Below are positions 31,776 through 60,982 of a DNA stretch of 64,000 bases, in pieces (position 1 is the first letter of the stretch; the number at the start of each line of letters is the position of its first letter). Below the pieces are notes generated by a model. That model had not been told where the DNA came from, made no database searches, and saw only the letters and a list, made by a program, of their open reading frames with translations. Source of the DNA: Pagrus major. Its lineage: Eukaryota; Chordata; Actinopteri; Spariformes; Sparidae. The stretch lies in assembly GCF_040436345.1 (NCBI RefSeq), contig NC_133230.1, positions 15,820,197 through 15,884,196 of the forward strand. The letters run 5' to 3'. The position numbers were made by a program, and so were the translations under genes.

Positions 31776-34700
31776 GGTGAGAGGCTTTTATAGGAGGTGA
31801 TTCACCGGATCTTTTCAAGAGGTTTGAACAGAGAAGGCAAGAGAGACAGAGGACAATGTTAGACAAGGCAATTCAACAGCATCGTGAAATTACAGCTACA
31901 GGAAAGTTTCACTCACTAGATCAGTCATCAGAGAAGATTTCCTTAACTGTTCTTAACTCGCTCAAGCTAATTTTTATCTTTAATTTATTGCTTAATATTT
32001 ATCTGTCAATTATCAAATGAATGTAAAATGTAAATATTAACAAAATAGTCTCTTAAAATAATTTGCCCAATAACAAATGTTCGTCTTAATACGCAGTAAT
32101 CAAAATTTTTTCACAAACTTCGTTAGATGGAAGCTTAAAGTCTTTTCTCACACAGCTTTTTTATTCTTACCTTTTAAGTCAGGTTTTCCAGTCTACCAGG
32201 AAGAAAAAAGCCTTAACTCTTGTGACAACTGCTTTGTCTGGTAATTTCCCCCCAAGTATTTTAGTATTCAATCTTCTTACGGCCCTGAAGGTCACATCTG
32301 CCTGAACCACACAGAGATCCTCCAAATAAAATCCTACTGCAAATTGGACCCCGCTTGCGCTCCGCTTTCATTGAGAAGGCATGCGAAGTAAAACAGTAAA
32401 AACTAATCAAACTCCAGCAGCAATGAGCTCCAGCGTGATCAGCTCGAGATACTCCAAACGTCCTTGCTCTGTATGTATCAAACTTTCCAGCAATCCATTA
32501 GCAGCCTCAGCATCACAGAGCCCCTCCCATAGATCCAAGCAGAGGTTACGAACTTATCCTGCATATGACGACATACAGGGTAAATACCCGTGGATATCCA
32601 TTACATTCTGAGGCATTTATTCCCTTGTTTGTCCGTGTTTCCTGCTTTATGATTGTCCACTATCCGTACATCTTCCTTAAAGCTGGAGGGGCTTAATGAA
32701 CGCAGAGACTCTTGCAGATGTCGCGTGGAGCAAATGCAAAGAATGAGTCATCTGTCAGGGGTTTTTTTTTAGCTGGGATTGGCAGATTTCCTCCTCGCTA
32801 TGTGTGTGTGTTGGGGAGGGACATCTGCTTATACATGGGTGCCCTGGTGTCAAAAATCAGCCTTAAGCAATTCTTATAGTCACACAAGAAATGCTATTAT
32901 ATCACTTTTCATTTGTTATTTTATCAATCTGTGCCGTTACTGTCATGGAAGAGTTCCAAGTTGGCTGTAAAAACTTTTTTATATGAATAAACCTAATCTT
33001 CAATAGAGAATAACGGTGCTCAAAATCAATTCAGCAGATTAGTATTGCAGATTAATCAAGTGAGACGGAGATCTCATACTTATCTCATAGATTATGAAAT
33101 ATCAAATATGTCACCCCTTAACAGGACAATATGCACAGAGCGAGGCAGAGTATTAAGCATTAAAGTCACAACAATGACATTCAGCATCCTTTATTTATCT
33201 AAATCCTTGTGACAGATGGGTCGACAGATAATAGAGCTCCCTCCAAATGGAAAGACCTAAGGAGCAAAAGGGTGGGCGGAGCTCATCCGGATAGTAGCAG
33301 GATAAAGAAAAGTATTATCTAATCTGAAGACAACATGTATTTAAAGATAGATGGAGGGAGAAGGAGGGTCATGACTGTGCACAGGTGGGACAGCACAAAC
33401 ATGTTGGTGGTCTGAACACATTGTTACTTCCTCAGACGTCCCTCCAGATGTAAAAATAGATTAATTATAAAACTACTCAGTTCTTCTCTGAGACTTAGCC
33501 AGATGCTACTGTCTGGATTTTTCTGTTTTGATATATTCTGTAGGCAGGGAGCTCCCAACCGTCTGTGCCTCAGTGCGTGACTGTCCACAGCAAACCCTTG
33601 TGGATAGCATCTGGTAAATATTGATGGTATCTCATTGATATCTCAAATCCTTGCTGAGAACTGGATACTTTGCTGAAATAGACTCAGTTCACTCAGTTGT
33701 GGTGACGACGAATGCTCCTAAATGAGGTTGTCCTTTTAATAACAAGATGCTGAAAGGATATATGAACATCTGCAAGGCTTCAAATTAATTCAAGCCTCCA
33801 GCCAAGTGCTTGTAAATCCTGACTGCTGTAGCGGGCAGCTAAGTATGTCAATTTGTCTTGCCTCTGTGGCCGGTAGCCAGCGTGTCTTCAATTAGTCTCC
33901 TCCATTGCAAATCATACTATGGCTGCTAAGAAAGTGAAATTAAACCAGGGTATTTTGAGTCCACTAATTGCTGTGGCTGGTAAATGGCAAATCTGCCTCA
34001 TGCCCTGAATCTTTAGTGAGTGCCAGTTCATCTCCTGGTCACAATATTAATTGCTTCAGTCTGATCTGTAGGGATGCACTGGTCAAGAGATAAAGAGGTC
34101 CCACGAGGACACAATCAGCAGTAAGTAATTTTTTTGTGTTTTACAGGACAAAGTTCACAGTAAATGTTAAATGAATAGTTGGACATTTTATGAAATATGC
34201 ATAGCTGCTATCTTGCCAAGTCTTGGTGAGGAAATTGGCAGCACTTTCATATTTGTGCCCCTCATGCATTAAATCCAAGTTTCAGTCATTTGTATGAAAA
34301 TACAAACTAGAAATACAGAAAACAGAAAATAACATCAATATAGAAATATATACAAATACAACTGGTGATGTTTTTTGTCGCAACTTGGATAACAGATTAA
34401 AAATCTTTTTAATAGTTTAGCATACAGGATTTTTTTTTTTGTGGAAAAAGTCTGTCATGTTGAGAAAAACAAATAACTTTTAAATATGAAGCTACAGTTT
34501 CTTCCTTGAAGGACGCACACACAGTGAGGCACAGACGACAGCTACTAAGACTACAGCATTAAACTCTTCTAAACTTTCCACAATTTTATTTAATTGTAGT
34601 TTTCTTTATCCATAAATGGGTAAAAAACATTAAAATCAGTTCCATCGCTTCACTTCCCATCATCATTTAAAAGCAATTCAAACTTATTTTTAGTTCATCT

Positions 34701-37700
34701 TTGAAACACATCCATCCAAGAACTATACTTCAGGTAGGTCTCATAGACACCCTGTTAATAGTGGAGAATAAACACAATCCAGTTAACTTGATAAACTTGG
34801 CTTTGAGTGTAATTCCTCATGTGAAGCTATAACCAGGCAATTGATATCTTAGCTTAGCATAAAGACTTGAAAGAGGGAGAAAACAGCTAGTTTGACTCTG
34901 TTCAAAGGTAACAAAATCCACCTGTTAGCAAATACAGGGAACCAGCAGATACTCCAGGATGTCCACAATGTATTTTTCTAACAGAAAGGTTTAAAGGAAA
35001 GGGGCATACAGTTTTAAAAAAAAAAAATCTGCCTCATTGATTTCTCTGTCGATCACTGGGGTTGCACCGATGTCAATCATCAATGAGAGGGCAGTGGCGT
35101 ACACAAACTCTCTAAGGGGCGAGGCAAAAAATGAAAGAATAAATTAAAACTTGTGAATATTAGTTCATGCCAGAGGGCTGAATGATCTTTTCCTGAGAAA
35201 TTAGAAGTATTGAACATAAAAATGCAGTTGCAGTTATTTTGTTATTTTCATTTCCTGTATCTCACCAGAAAGCAGGAAACACAGTCGCTGATAATCAGTT
35301 TTTTTCTGGGGGAAGACCTCCAGACCTCAGCTATGGTTTTGAAATCATCCTTTCTATTTTTGAGGTCTCAATGTTGGCAAGTATGCTCGAGGTTACATCC
35401 GCAGCTACAGGCACGACACGCCCAAATCTCTGACCAAGTTGAGTTGCATCGTGTGTAACTCATGTGGCAGGTTTTGACAAGAAAGAAGACTGAAAAAAGA
35501 CTATAGACTATCTGGTTCTGTCACTCTGTCCATTGTCTGACAATATTATTTAAGTGCAGAGCTAAATTGGTGGAGTACTCGCTTAAGATTTCACCCCATA
35601 AAATTTTATTGGATTGCAGACTACCTTTGTCCAGCTGCTCCAGGGCTGCCTGTGGCAGGATGTAACTGTCTATTAGAAGATAACTTCATCTCCTGAACTC
35701 CATTCAAGACAAAAAAGGCCACTCTGACAAATCAGACGTCACAGCAAGTGGATGCGTGTGCTACTTTTGTCGATAACACCCTATTAAGTGGAGGGGACGT
35801 GTCAGCGTAGGAGAGGGCCTAATCCAATCAGCAGAGTAATTAAAAACACACAGCACAGCAGCCCTGATGGCTGCATAGTCAGGGGCGGCATTCAGCATTT
35901 AGCAAAGAGAGGGATGAGCTGTAGTCATGCCAGGTCAGAGCCATGGCCACCTCTGCTGCTGCGCAATTACACCCACGATCAGGATCAACAATTTGATCAC
36001 GCAGAGAGTGATTTGTGACACTATTAGCACCACGTTTATTATCCACATGATATTCATAATCCTCATTCTCCTTCTCTAACTATCACAGTTAGCTTTGTGG
36101 CTTTATTCCACAACCTGCTCAGTGTTTTTATTCATCTGCCTGTATTGTTTCCTAATTAGCCCTCTCTTTATAGCATTGGCTCTCATCATCTTCTCGTTTC
36201 ATTTAGCTCCATTTTGCTCCTCGTTAATTAACACCGTCACCTCACTCTGAAAAAAAAATAAAACGTCTGCCAGCGTTGCTGAGCTTCAGCCAGCATGCAG
36301 TTGTAAAAACGAACCACCAGATGTCACCCACGCCTCAGCGCCTCCAATGTGTATTTTTATGAAGCGCAATGAATTTTGTTTTTGGCACTGTGTCACAATG
36401 GTGCTTGGTGCATAACAGCACAAGGAGCTTTTTTTTTTTATTAGATGAACTCCAAGTCAATTTTGCACACATTTAAGCAGCAATATTGCAGCAGCAGCAG
36501 CAACAGGATGCTTCTTCTCTGATGATACATTGCTGAGGCACTCTGTGTGTCCTCGCCCCACGCCTGGTGCAGTTTTGTCTGGTTCAACCGGTGACTTAGC
36601 CATCCTTCTTTTTGCCTCCGAGGGCCACTCTCCCTCCTCTGTGTGCAGCCGAGCATGAATCTGTAGCTTGGGAGCGCTCTGGATGTGTGACAGGCTGCCT
36701 AGGATAGGGGTAATTCCGAAGGGCAGTAGAAGTAATAGGGTAATCTATTATACAGTCCAACTCTTTCTTCCTCCTCCCTCCTCCTCCTCCCTCTCCCTCC
36801 CTCTCTCTCTCTCTCTCTCTCTCAGTCTTACGGTTTCTCGCTGCCTCTGCCCTTGCATCAGCATTTCGTGAGGACAAATGAGAAGTAGAGTTTAACTATG
36901 CACATTCCCGTTGCCCTCCTGCAGAGCCCAGCACTTTCTCAATTAAACTGGAGTCCATCTGCCCCCATGATTCAAAGCTCACCCCCCGCTGACTGGAGGG
37001 TAGCTTACACACACACACACACACACATGTAGACACACACAGCTCCAGTCTAGCAGTGCGTGACCATAACCGCTGTGGTGTATTATCGTATGTGTAATCA
37101 GCAGCTGCCATGTATTTTTGACACATATCTTGCAACACTTGTTAACACCAGCCATAACACACACACTGGGGGTTATGAAAAGCATGGAAAGACAGAGGAT
37201 GAAGTGTTTTTTTCACATAGAAAAAAGGAAGGAAGATGCAGAGAAGTGATTTTTTTCCCCAGTATTTTTTCAGTAATTTACCAGTTTTTTTGCAGAACTC
37301 AGAGGCTAAAAGAGCAAAAAAAGAATCGTTTTACATGTACTCAGTTTTTGTGTTCATCTTAGTACCTATTATTGTGCACAAATTAAGCATATCTAAAACA
37401 CTTCTCATACACTTTTTTCCAACCTCTTTTAAATCTGTTCCCCATTAGTGTTCAGATCATTTAAAACCTTGTGCATCACCTGTTTCTATTGTCTTTAAGA
37501 AGGTCAACTCATGGCGCTGAACCAATTAAAACCTCTCTTTCCTCCACCTCCTGCTCTATCTTCAGCCCTTTCACCCCCCATCTCTGACATTTCTCTCTCT
37601 CGTGCTTTCTCCATTTTAGTCCCACCTCCCAGAGAGGAAGAGAGAGAGAGGGAGCGCTCACAGCCACCATCTCCTCCTCCTCCTCCTCTCTTCTTCCTCC

Positions 37701-37919
37701 TCTTCCTCTCTCTGCTCCCCTCTCTTCCAGCACACGCTCACACTCCTTCCCTCTGATGCCGACTGGATGCAGACCGAGGGATTTCCAGCAGCTTCCTGAG
37801 TCTGTCCTCCCTCTCCTCCCTCCCCTCCTCCTCCTCACTCCTCCTCCTCCTCCTCCTTCTTGGACACCCGGAGCTTCTCCTCTTCTGCCTCCTCTTTTCT
37901 CCTGCTCCTCACCACCAGG
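31776..37919. other. Head-to-head spacer between the SK channel and nicotinic receptor genes
   Basis: The two start codons are divergent and 6.1 kb apart. The SK 5' UTR and promoter must lie left, probably within 31.8-32.6 kb, though no TATA or exon boundary could be fixed. The receptor 5' region lies right and is very pyrimidine-rich (about 37540-37920, with runs of CTCCTCCTC). Simple repeats are (CT)n at 36801-36823 and (CA)n at about 37007-37028. A broken dispersed repeat spans about 34160-35000. No exon or RNA gene is supported. Confidence 0.5.
34160..35000. repeat. Dispersed fish repeat broken by insertions
   Basis: Three pieces that I know as neighbours in one common fish repeat are spread out here. 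They are ATAGTTGGACATTTTATGAA...TTGCCAAGTCTTGGTGAGG (about 34170-34240), AAATATGAAGCTACAG (about 34483-34498), and TTAGCTTAGCATAAAGACTT...GGTAACAAAATCCACCTGTT (about 34850-34927). The spacing suggests later insertions between them. Class uncertain. Confidence 0.45.
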
Positions 37920-53310
<15,391 letters not shown>

Positions 53311-55190
53311 AAGCAAAGAGGAAAAAAGAGGAGGAGAAGCGTGAAGGAAAGGATGAGGGGAATTAAATACAGGATGAAGGATGAAGTGGGCCTGGATCCA
53401 AGGAAATACAATTTCCAGCTGACTGTACGCTCTGTGATTTGTGATTGCGAGGAACTGGGAAATAGAAAAAAAAAACAAATGGTTTTCTTTGCAATAGATT
53501 CTGTTTTGTAACTGAAATATAAGAAGAAAACAGATGAGGACGGGGGTAAAAGCGTGAACTTAGAATGAGATTAGGGTGAGCAGGGTGCTTTATCAGATGC
53601 TTGACAAGGTGAAATGGATTCTTCTCTGTCAAAGACTTTCCCCCAAAATTAGGAGAAAGGGAAAAAGAAAGAGAAGATTATCATTCAGAAGCAAACTCAA
53701 GTAAGAAAGCTCTTAAAGCAGGCGGGAGATTGAGAGAGTAAGAGGGGAAAAGAGACAGGCTTTAGAGGGGGACAGATAAATAAGACAGACAGTTGGCTGT
53801 TTTATTTTCTCGAGGAGTAAAGACAGTCCTTCACTCCCACATGTTTAGAAAAGACTGCATCATTTAAAGTGATGTGAGGAGGAGAGGGCGGGGAGAAGAG
53901 AAATAGACTTTTACAAGGGCAGGCAACAGAGAGCGGTCGAGAAGGAACCAGACCACATCCCTCGTGACATTGGCAGAATGAGCGTCCTGATGCTCGGATA
54001 TACAAAACTGGACTGAAGATCGGGAACGCCGCAGCAGAGAGGAACAGAGGAGGATCTCATCTATTATTCAATCACATCCATCTAATGACCGTCAAATTGA
54101 AAGACCTTAGATAATCTTTGAGACTAATAAGCTTTTAAAAGATGAAGTCCCCTCTCTGCTCGCAAACCACTTTAAATTTCCAAAGCCTTATCTGTTTGAG
54201 ACGATTGCCAATCTGCAACAATCAGCAGAGATCAAAAGCTCCTCAGCAGCGGGCACAGTGTGCAGCGCTTATCATGACCGGGGAACTAAATTAAACGGTT
54301 ATCAGCGACAGCAGTGGCCGGTGGCTCCACCAGAGTGGAGGCTTGAACCAATAATAAGTCATGAGGTAGTTACCTAACTACATCTGGCAGGTCCTAATAG
54401 GCCAACGGATCTCATTGGATTTTATATTAAAGGTTTTAAAAACTGAAACGGGAGGTCAGGTCTTTTAAAAGAAGAGAGAGGCACAGAAAAGGGATAAGAT
54501 CATTCAAATTATCGAAACTTATATGGAGAAGCAACATCCCATCAAATTTCTGTCAGATCCCTTCAGGGCTTTACAGCTTCATCATGAGTGATTTCACATC
54601 GATCTAAAATAAGTGATGGGATTTTAATAGAGATATATTCATGAATTTGGCTCCAGTTGCTAAAGTGGTGATTTAAAAAGGTTTACATCTGAAGTACGAC
54701 CTTCAGACAGAGATAATCTGCAGGAAATGGTGTCAAATGAGCAGAATATGTCTTGAATTACTTTGGTTTGACTTTTTTTCTTCCGAAGTCAGACAAACGT
54801 AATTGACTTTTTTGTGTCTCTGCTAGCAGTTTGAATGTAGGCTGAATGCAAGGTTAGCCTAGCTTAGCTCATTTCATAGATGTCTGTGGGTTCACATGTT
54901 AAAATTCTCGGAGGATTGCTGTCTGACCTCACCAAAGTACAGGTTTTATTACTCATTTAAGCAATTTACAGAAAATTAGATTATATCAAATTTACAGTCT
55001 CCTTCTTTTGTACTTACTATGACTGTTCAAAACCAGATAATGTGAAATATATGCACTATAGTGCCCTCAAAAATTCCCACAGTGGGATGTCATATTATAC
55101 ACGTGAAAACAACCCAGTCACCAAAATAAATGTTAGCTAAATACGCTTCTGCAAAGCTAAGTTCAAACTTTACATTTCTTTTGGTTAAAT
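53311..55190. other. Receptor 3' UTR and downstream spacer
   Basis: A purine-rich stretch follows the stop (to about 53960). No single convincing poly(A) signal could be chosen. About 54080-54420 looks unique, with several homeodomain-like AATTAAA/TAATAA motifs. No coding exon is seen. Confidence 0.4.
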
Positions 55191-55194
55191 TTTC

Positions 55195-55660
55195 TATTTC
55201 TCTCTTGTCACAGTGCTTTGCTTATTCTCTGGTTAGGTTTAGGTACACAAACCACTTGGTTATGATTAGGAAAACATCATGGTTTGGCTGAAAGTACCTG
55301 TTTTGGCCGCCACAAACACGGCTGGAAATGGCCCGACTTCCCCTGAAATATATCCGGTTTTGTTGCCACAAACACAGCTGGAAATTGTCCATAGGTCCGC
55401 TAAAAATCACCTGGTTTGGTCGCCACAATGACAGCCTGAGATGGCCTGACTTCCCCTCAAATATATCCAGTTTAGGTCACCACAGACATGGCTGGAAATT
55501 CCCTGCAGTCTCCTTAAAAACACCCTGCTATGTCGTCACAAAAATGGCTGGATATGGCCCGACTCCCACTGAAAAAAAATCCAGTTTCGGTCACCACAAA
55601 CACGGCTGGAGATTGTCCAGAGGGCTCCTAGAGATATCCAGTGGTGTCACGCTTACAAAT
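55195..55660. repeat. Tandem array of 57-bp units of two alternating types, copy 1
   Basis: CCACAAACAC-like anchors occur at 55310, 55366, 55423, 55480, 55536 and 55594, giving steps of 56-58 bp. Units alternate: one type carries GGCCCGACTTCCCCTGAAAT, the other carries GTCCATAGGTCCGCTAAAAA or a related form. The higher-order period is therefore about 113 bp. A leader at about 55195-55290 contains CTCTGGTTAGGTTTAGG and AACCACTTGGTTATG. The open frames across it are by-products of the repeat. Confidence 0.85.
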
Positions 55661-56402
55661 GTTGAAACAACTTGCACCTTCGTCAAAAATATCCAGTAGA
55701 TCCACACTTACAGATACAAACTTACGAACTATGGTCAACCGCAGCCCGACTGATTAACTCCACCGCCGTCCTCTCCACCTTCCGATATTAAAGGTCAGGT
55801 GATAAACACGTAATGTGAACATGATACAGCACGTTTTGTACAAATGTATGACACGTACAAACTTGGACATATCTGTGTTTTGCAGAAACACTAACTGCTG
55901 ACATATCCTGACGACGGGGCTGGTGAAAATTACCTTTTCATGACACTAAACCTGTCAGTGATGATGAATCATACGTGTCTCAAACCTCAATTTACTGCTC
56001 ACTATAGAGTAAACGATTGAGTGTCTATTATAAGGGGAATAGTGAAAGAGTTAATGAGCGAGTGATTCTGGACACGACCCAAGATTATAAGAGACAGATG
56101 AGTCATTCAAAAGAGCTAGAAGCAACACAGTCAGTGTACCTTTAAACAGCTCAGTTCAGCGCGGATAATTGCTGAATCTCCCGATGGTTCACTGATTCTT
56201 AGATAGTGTCACTTTCTCCTCAGTATTAGTTTCCATGTGGATGCAGCTATGACGCACAGCCACTGATAATAAATATAGAAATGTCAGGAAAAATTGTTCC
56301 AACTCTAGGGATTTTCTCCATTTGTGAAAGAATTGTAGTTGTATAAATATTGTTTATTGTGTCATCGTTCTTTTTGTCAGTAAAGAACCTGACTGGTGAA
56401 AA

Positions 56403-57475
56403 CTAGGGAAGCACCATATTGGATCTGTGCTGATATCTGATATTTTTCAACCTGTTTTGGCCTATTGCAGATGCCCACATATGCACATATTCTCTCCTGT
56501 AGTGAAGATAATATATTGTTATGTCTAGTCTTATTGTGGTGGCCCACTGACAGATGCAGACATTCGCTTTTAGCCTTTATTTTTGGATAGCGCACACTCT
56601 ACCACAGGCCTATTCAACTATTCTTTAGAAGGGCCAGATTTGAAAAAAAGTGCCAAGGAGCCAGACTTTTACATTCCCTATCTCTGACCTGTAAAACCTC
56701 ATTTGAATGTGTTTAAACAATGCACTTTTTATTTCTTTTGTTTTATTTCTTTGTTTATTAGTTTTCCACTATTGAAAAATGAACATAGATACAAAAGTAC
56801 CAAAATCTTAGAAGTAGGTTTTTGTTTGATTCGGTAGGAATTTGTCCGAGCTGTCTGTTTGAGAAATAAGAAAATCCAGATCCGAGACACACGCCTTTTC
56901 TCCACATTCGAGTCTCCCTCTGTTTTTTTACATCTTGTTTCGCATTGTTACGTGTGATATGCACTGATAAATCAGTGAAATCAGTGTTGTGATGTTGGGA
57001 AGACGGCGTGCAACGACACAAAATAGAAATAATCAATTATTCCCCTCAAATGCATTCAAACTAAAGTCACAAGCCTTTTTTTTTTTTTACGTAAGGAGTA
57101 GAAAGTATTGATATTTGTGTTAAAATGTAGGGAGTAAAAGTAAAACGTCGTCAGAAAAATAAATACTCATGTAAAGATAGCTGAAAAATCAACTTAGGTA
57201 CTGAAACAACGTATTTGTACTTCGTTACATCCCACCTCTGATTCTCGCTAATTCCCTCTGCATAAACCGCCTGGGTTAAAACTCTTTAATGAACTAAGAG
57301 TATTTTTGTGCTTAGCAACGGATCCAAATAACGAATGGGCCAATTACTCTTCTAGCAGAATGATTAAAGGGCCCCCGGGCTGCCAGTTGAATGGGTCTGC
57401 TCTACCAGGTGAGCTACCATATTTCATTTTAGAGCCTTTATCAGCCGATACCAGTGTCATGCATCCCTGGTGAAA
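56403..57475. mobile_element. Inverted-ended repeat element with nested insertions
   Basis: The left end AGGGAAGCACCATATTGGAT and the complement of the right end, AGGGATGCATGACACTGGTA, look like an imperfect inverted repeat, followed inward by GCTGATATCTGATA and CGGCTGATAAAGG. Inside lie a reversed piece of the GTACTT-rich family (about 57080-57240) and a tRNA-like fragment on the minus strand (about 57375-57420, TAGCTCACCTGGTAGAGC). This suggests an older element hit by later insertions. Confidence 0.5.
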
Positions 57476-60400
57476 ACAGATGTTTTTGTATTAAACCCTG
57501 GATAAAATGTGTTTCCCTGCACTTGAGCCGCTGATACCTGTGATTGAGCAATCTAAACTAAGCTCATTACTCAACCATACATTCAAATGTAAGCAAGGTT
57601 TGCCTGACTGTAGAAGGAGAGATTCTTCTAAAACCAAACAGCCCTTTAAAGGATAAGGCTGGAGTTACTCGGTATTTTTTTATTGTCAACAAATCCCACG
57701 AAAAAAACTGTCGCTCAGTATTTTACCACACACCCCCATGCCCAAACAGTCTGCTGTGCACTGCAGTTTTTAGCAGACAGGAGTAAATAGAGCATTTGTT
57801 GTGACTATTTTCAGCTGCAGATTAATACACATTCTCTGCTACAGCGAGTGAATACTGCAGCAACAGACTAAATAAACAACGGTGCAAGGGTATTATAATG
57901 AAGGAATATTTCAAAAAGTGCATCAGTGTGTGGCTCATTTATCTGTTTGATAGTTTATGAATAGCAATGGTGAGCTATGGCACACAGGAATAAGCTTCAT
58001 CAGGCAGTTTGTGAGTAAGATAAATGTTTTTTGTTGACAATAAGAAAAATAGAGTATCGGCTGCTTTGTCCTTCAAGGAATCTATCCAAAAAAACCTTCT
58101 TGCTTTCTGTTGGACAAATAAGTTTACATTCCTGACCGACACTGTCTCTACTGACTACACATATTCTCTCACTGTGACAGTTGTGCAAATACTTTATCTC
58201 TATACCTCTCTCTTCATCTTCTGTCTCCTCTCTCTTCCTCTCTAAAAAGTCAAGTCTCCCAGCAGGCGGAAAGTAAACTTCCTGCCAGTGGGGGTTTTTT
58301 GCAGAAGGATGTCCTCCTTCAGCACACACTGACAACTAGAAACACTCACATCTGTACAGAGCATTTCTCATCTTGAAAAATAAAGGATTCTCTCTTTTTT
58401 TCTACCACCTTTGGTCTGCTTTCCTATCTCTCCTGTGTTGACAGTGGCTGGCCCGACACCCAAAGAGAAGAGAAAAATGACAGAGCGAGGGGATAAGAGG
58501 AGGAGAGAAAGTGCTGACGCGCTGTGAGAGCTGGACAGGGCCTTAATTGATCACTCGTTCAGAAAGGAGAGGGGAGGGAGGGATGGAGGGAGGGGGAAAT
58601 GGGAGGGGAGGGTTAATGGAGGAAAGAGGGGGGTATACGGGGTAATTCATCGGATTTATGAGGGACAGAGGCAGGGGAGATGGGCGCTCAGACAAGCATA
58701 ACTCAGTCACAGGCATCAGATGAAAGGCCACTGCAGTAAATCACACCACAAGGGAAAATATACTATACCACAGAAATAAACAGAAATTAGAGACATATTT
58801 TCATGCAAGCTAATGTGTGATTGGTGTGTAAAACCTCACTGTGTCACTCAGTCAGTGTGTCAGACTGAGTAAAGAGCACGGGGTGTATTTATAGTCATGT
58901 TCGGGTCCTTATTCAGCCCAGCCAAGGCTCCCTGTTGGACGGGCTAACTCTTCTTTCCCCCTGATGTTGAAAAATGTGCAGCGCTAGCAATCTAGCAGCA
59001 CTTAGATTTACTGTGTTCACTCAGATGGAATAAAAGAGGAGAGAGAATGTGTGTGAGGACTGTGTGTGTGTGTTTGTGTGTGGCAGAAGATGAGCCTGTG
59101 TGTATGCATCGAATCAATCAGTTGTTGTTGTTTTTTTTTCTCAAAGTGTCCTCTCAGGCCGCAGATATTTCACCAGACTGGTAATTCAGCTGAACCTCAC
59201 TGGAGGCACATTAGACCTCATACATCTCTGTGAGTGTATAAATGAAGTGGTAAAAAAAAAAAAAGATGCAATCATTGCAAAGCATACAAATGAACCAAAA
59301 AGCCTGCAGGAGCCAGAGATATTACAAAACATCAACATACTAATTACATGCCTGTTGAAACACATCTCCACCCATGTGCATGCACACCTGTTCTCTCTAC
59401 GGGTCCCAGTGAGCTCTGCTGCATGAACGCATCCCAACATCTTGCGGCTGAGGCCGATCAATGCCTTTTAATTACCAAGGGCCCAAAGCGCTGGTCGATA
59501 CAGCTGACGAGAAGCAGAGAGAGAGAGAGGGGAAGGGAGGCCGAGATGCTCCAGACGGTGATTGATGCTCACTCCTCCCAGCAAGCCTACCTACAGATGT
59601 GTCGTTAGGCTTGATTAATCCTGCCAAGCCACATTCACTCACTTTACAGACCGCTGTTTAACCAGCCCGGGCTGCCGCGGTCACAGGGTTAAGTGGACAC
59701 GAGGTGTCCGCCCCGAGGAACGAAGGCCTCTTAACACATAAGTCAAGGGAGACTAGCTGCTCTCTGTAGTCCAGGCCATCTGACTGTTGTACTCTTTGTA
59801 TTCATTCAGATTTCTCACTTGACTGGTGGGAGATATTATGATAAAATGCAATCAACAAGTCAAGGTTAGCTACAAATAACTCCAACAAATTTCGGCTCAG
59901 GGACCCTTTATGAGCATTTTGGCAAAAGAACGTTACTCATTTTCAAACGAGGAAATCAATGAAGTTTTATCTATGTCTCTCACACAGTGAATAATGAACT
60001 AAGACTCATCTGTTCATTGATTTATTTTAAAGAGGCACTCAAGCGATCTAATATTTCATAAAATTGAGGGACTAACAAGACAGATCAAAAACACTGACTG
60101 TTTAAAACATGGACGTAGTCTTTGTGACGTCACACACAGGTTTTTGAAAAGTCTTTGTGAAGCTCAGTTTGGTGTCTCCGGCCTCTTGGCCTCTTCCTGA
60201 CTCCGCCTAGTCCCCGGCTAATTCAAAAATAGGCAAAGAGGTGGATCGTTGGTGGAGCCGAGGCCGGACTGACAGCTAGCTGTCACTCAGATTGACACCC
60301 CTTTAATTATGCATTCATTTAAGCTGGGGTTCTCAAACTTTTTACCCAAAGGTCTGCATTTGATTTTTATTTAAGGTCAGGGGTCTGGAAAGACTGGCAA

Positions 60401-60658
60401 TAAGAAATTAAAATAAGGTTGAGTTTGCTGACAACAATTTGACAAAAAACTTAATGCAGCAGAGGCTGAGATATCCTGACTTTTAGTCATTTTACACTTC
60501 AAACACTACATTTTCCAGAATGCAAGTGGATATAATCTGTTATTAGACCTCTTTTTAAATCCCAACCTCCAATTATTAAAGCTTGCTTTCTGGTCGAAAT
60601 CTCTCTGAGCCCAAGCTGAGACATCATCTGTTATTTCTTAAATAACCCCTCCACAGAT
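57476..60658. other. Intergenic, no gene recognised
   Basis: A G/A-rich stretch lies at about 58480-58690. About 60110-60340 resembles a fish repeat with GGACGTAGTCTTTGTGACGT and AGCTGTCACTCAGATTGACA. Open frames at 58000-58335 and 59100-59608 overlap on both strands and give no recognisable protein. Confidence 0.4.
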
Positions 60659-60982
60659 GTATTAAGGGACACGTACACACTATGTGTGTCTGGCACCTAT
60701 TTCTTCTTCATTATTACGATTTTAATGAGGTAATAATACAACCTCATAAATATGAACTTTTTTCCATAACTGAATAAACAAGCTGTTCTCAGAGGAAAAT
60801 AAGGTCCCCAGAGCACTGTTTGGAGCTGGAAAGGTGGCAGGGTCCGCCAAATATAAACAACGTAAAACAGTATGAAATTGTGTTGTCCTTTAAGGTCGGT
60901 TTGTTTATTCAGAATCAGTCGATGAAGATCTTTCTCTTCTGATTAAAATGTCTTCTCCAACGCTACATAGTGCTCCTTTAAA
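60659..60982 (-). mobile_element. 324-bp MITE-like element, copy 2
   Basis: On the minus strand this matches the element at 1272-1595 along its length, including ends (TTTAAAGGAGCACTATGTAG and the opposite end TATTAAGGGACACGTACACA) and interior phrases. Equal length at both loci supports these boundaries. Confidence 0.7.

Noticed and set aside
55222-55699. Plus- and minus-strand frames of 68-123 codons in the tandem array, with a similar frame at 63715-63921
   Set aside because: Their similarity to each other follows from the shared DNA repeat; there are no starts, splice sites or domains to support coding.
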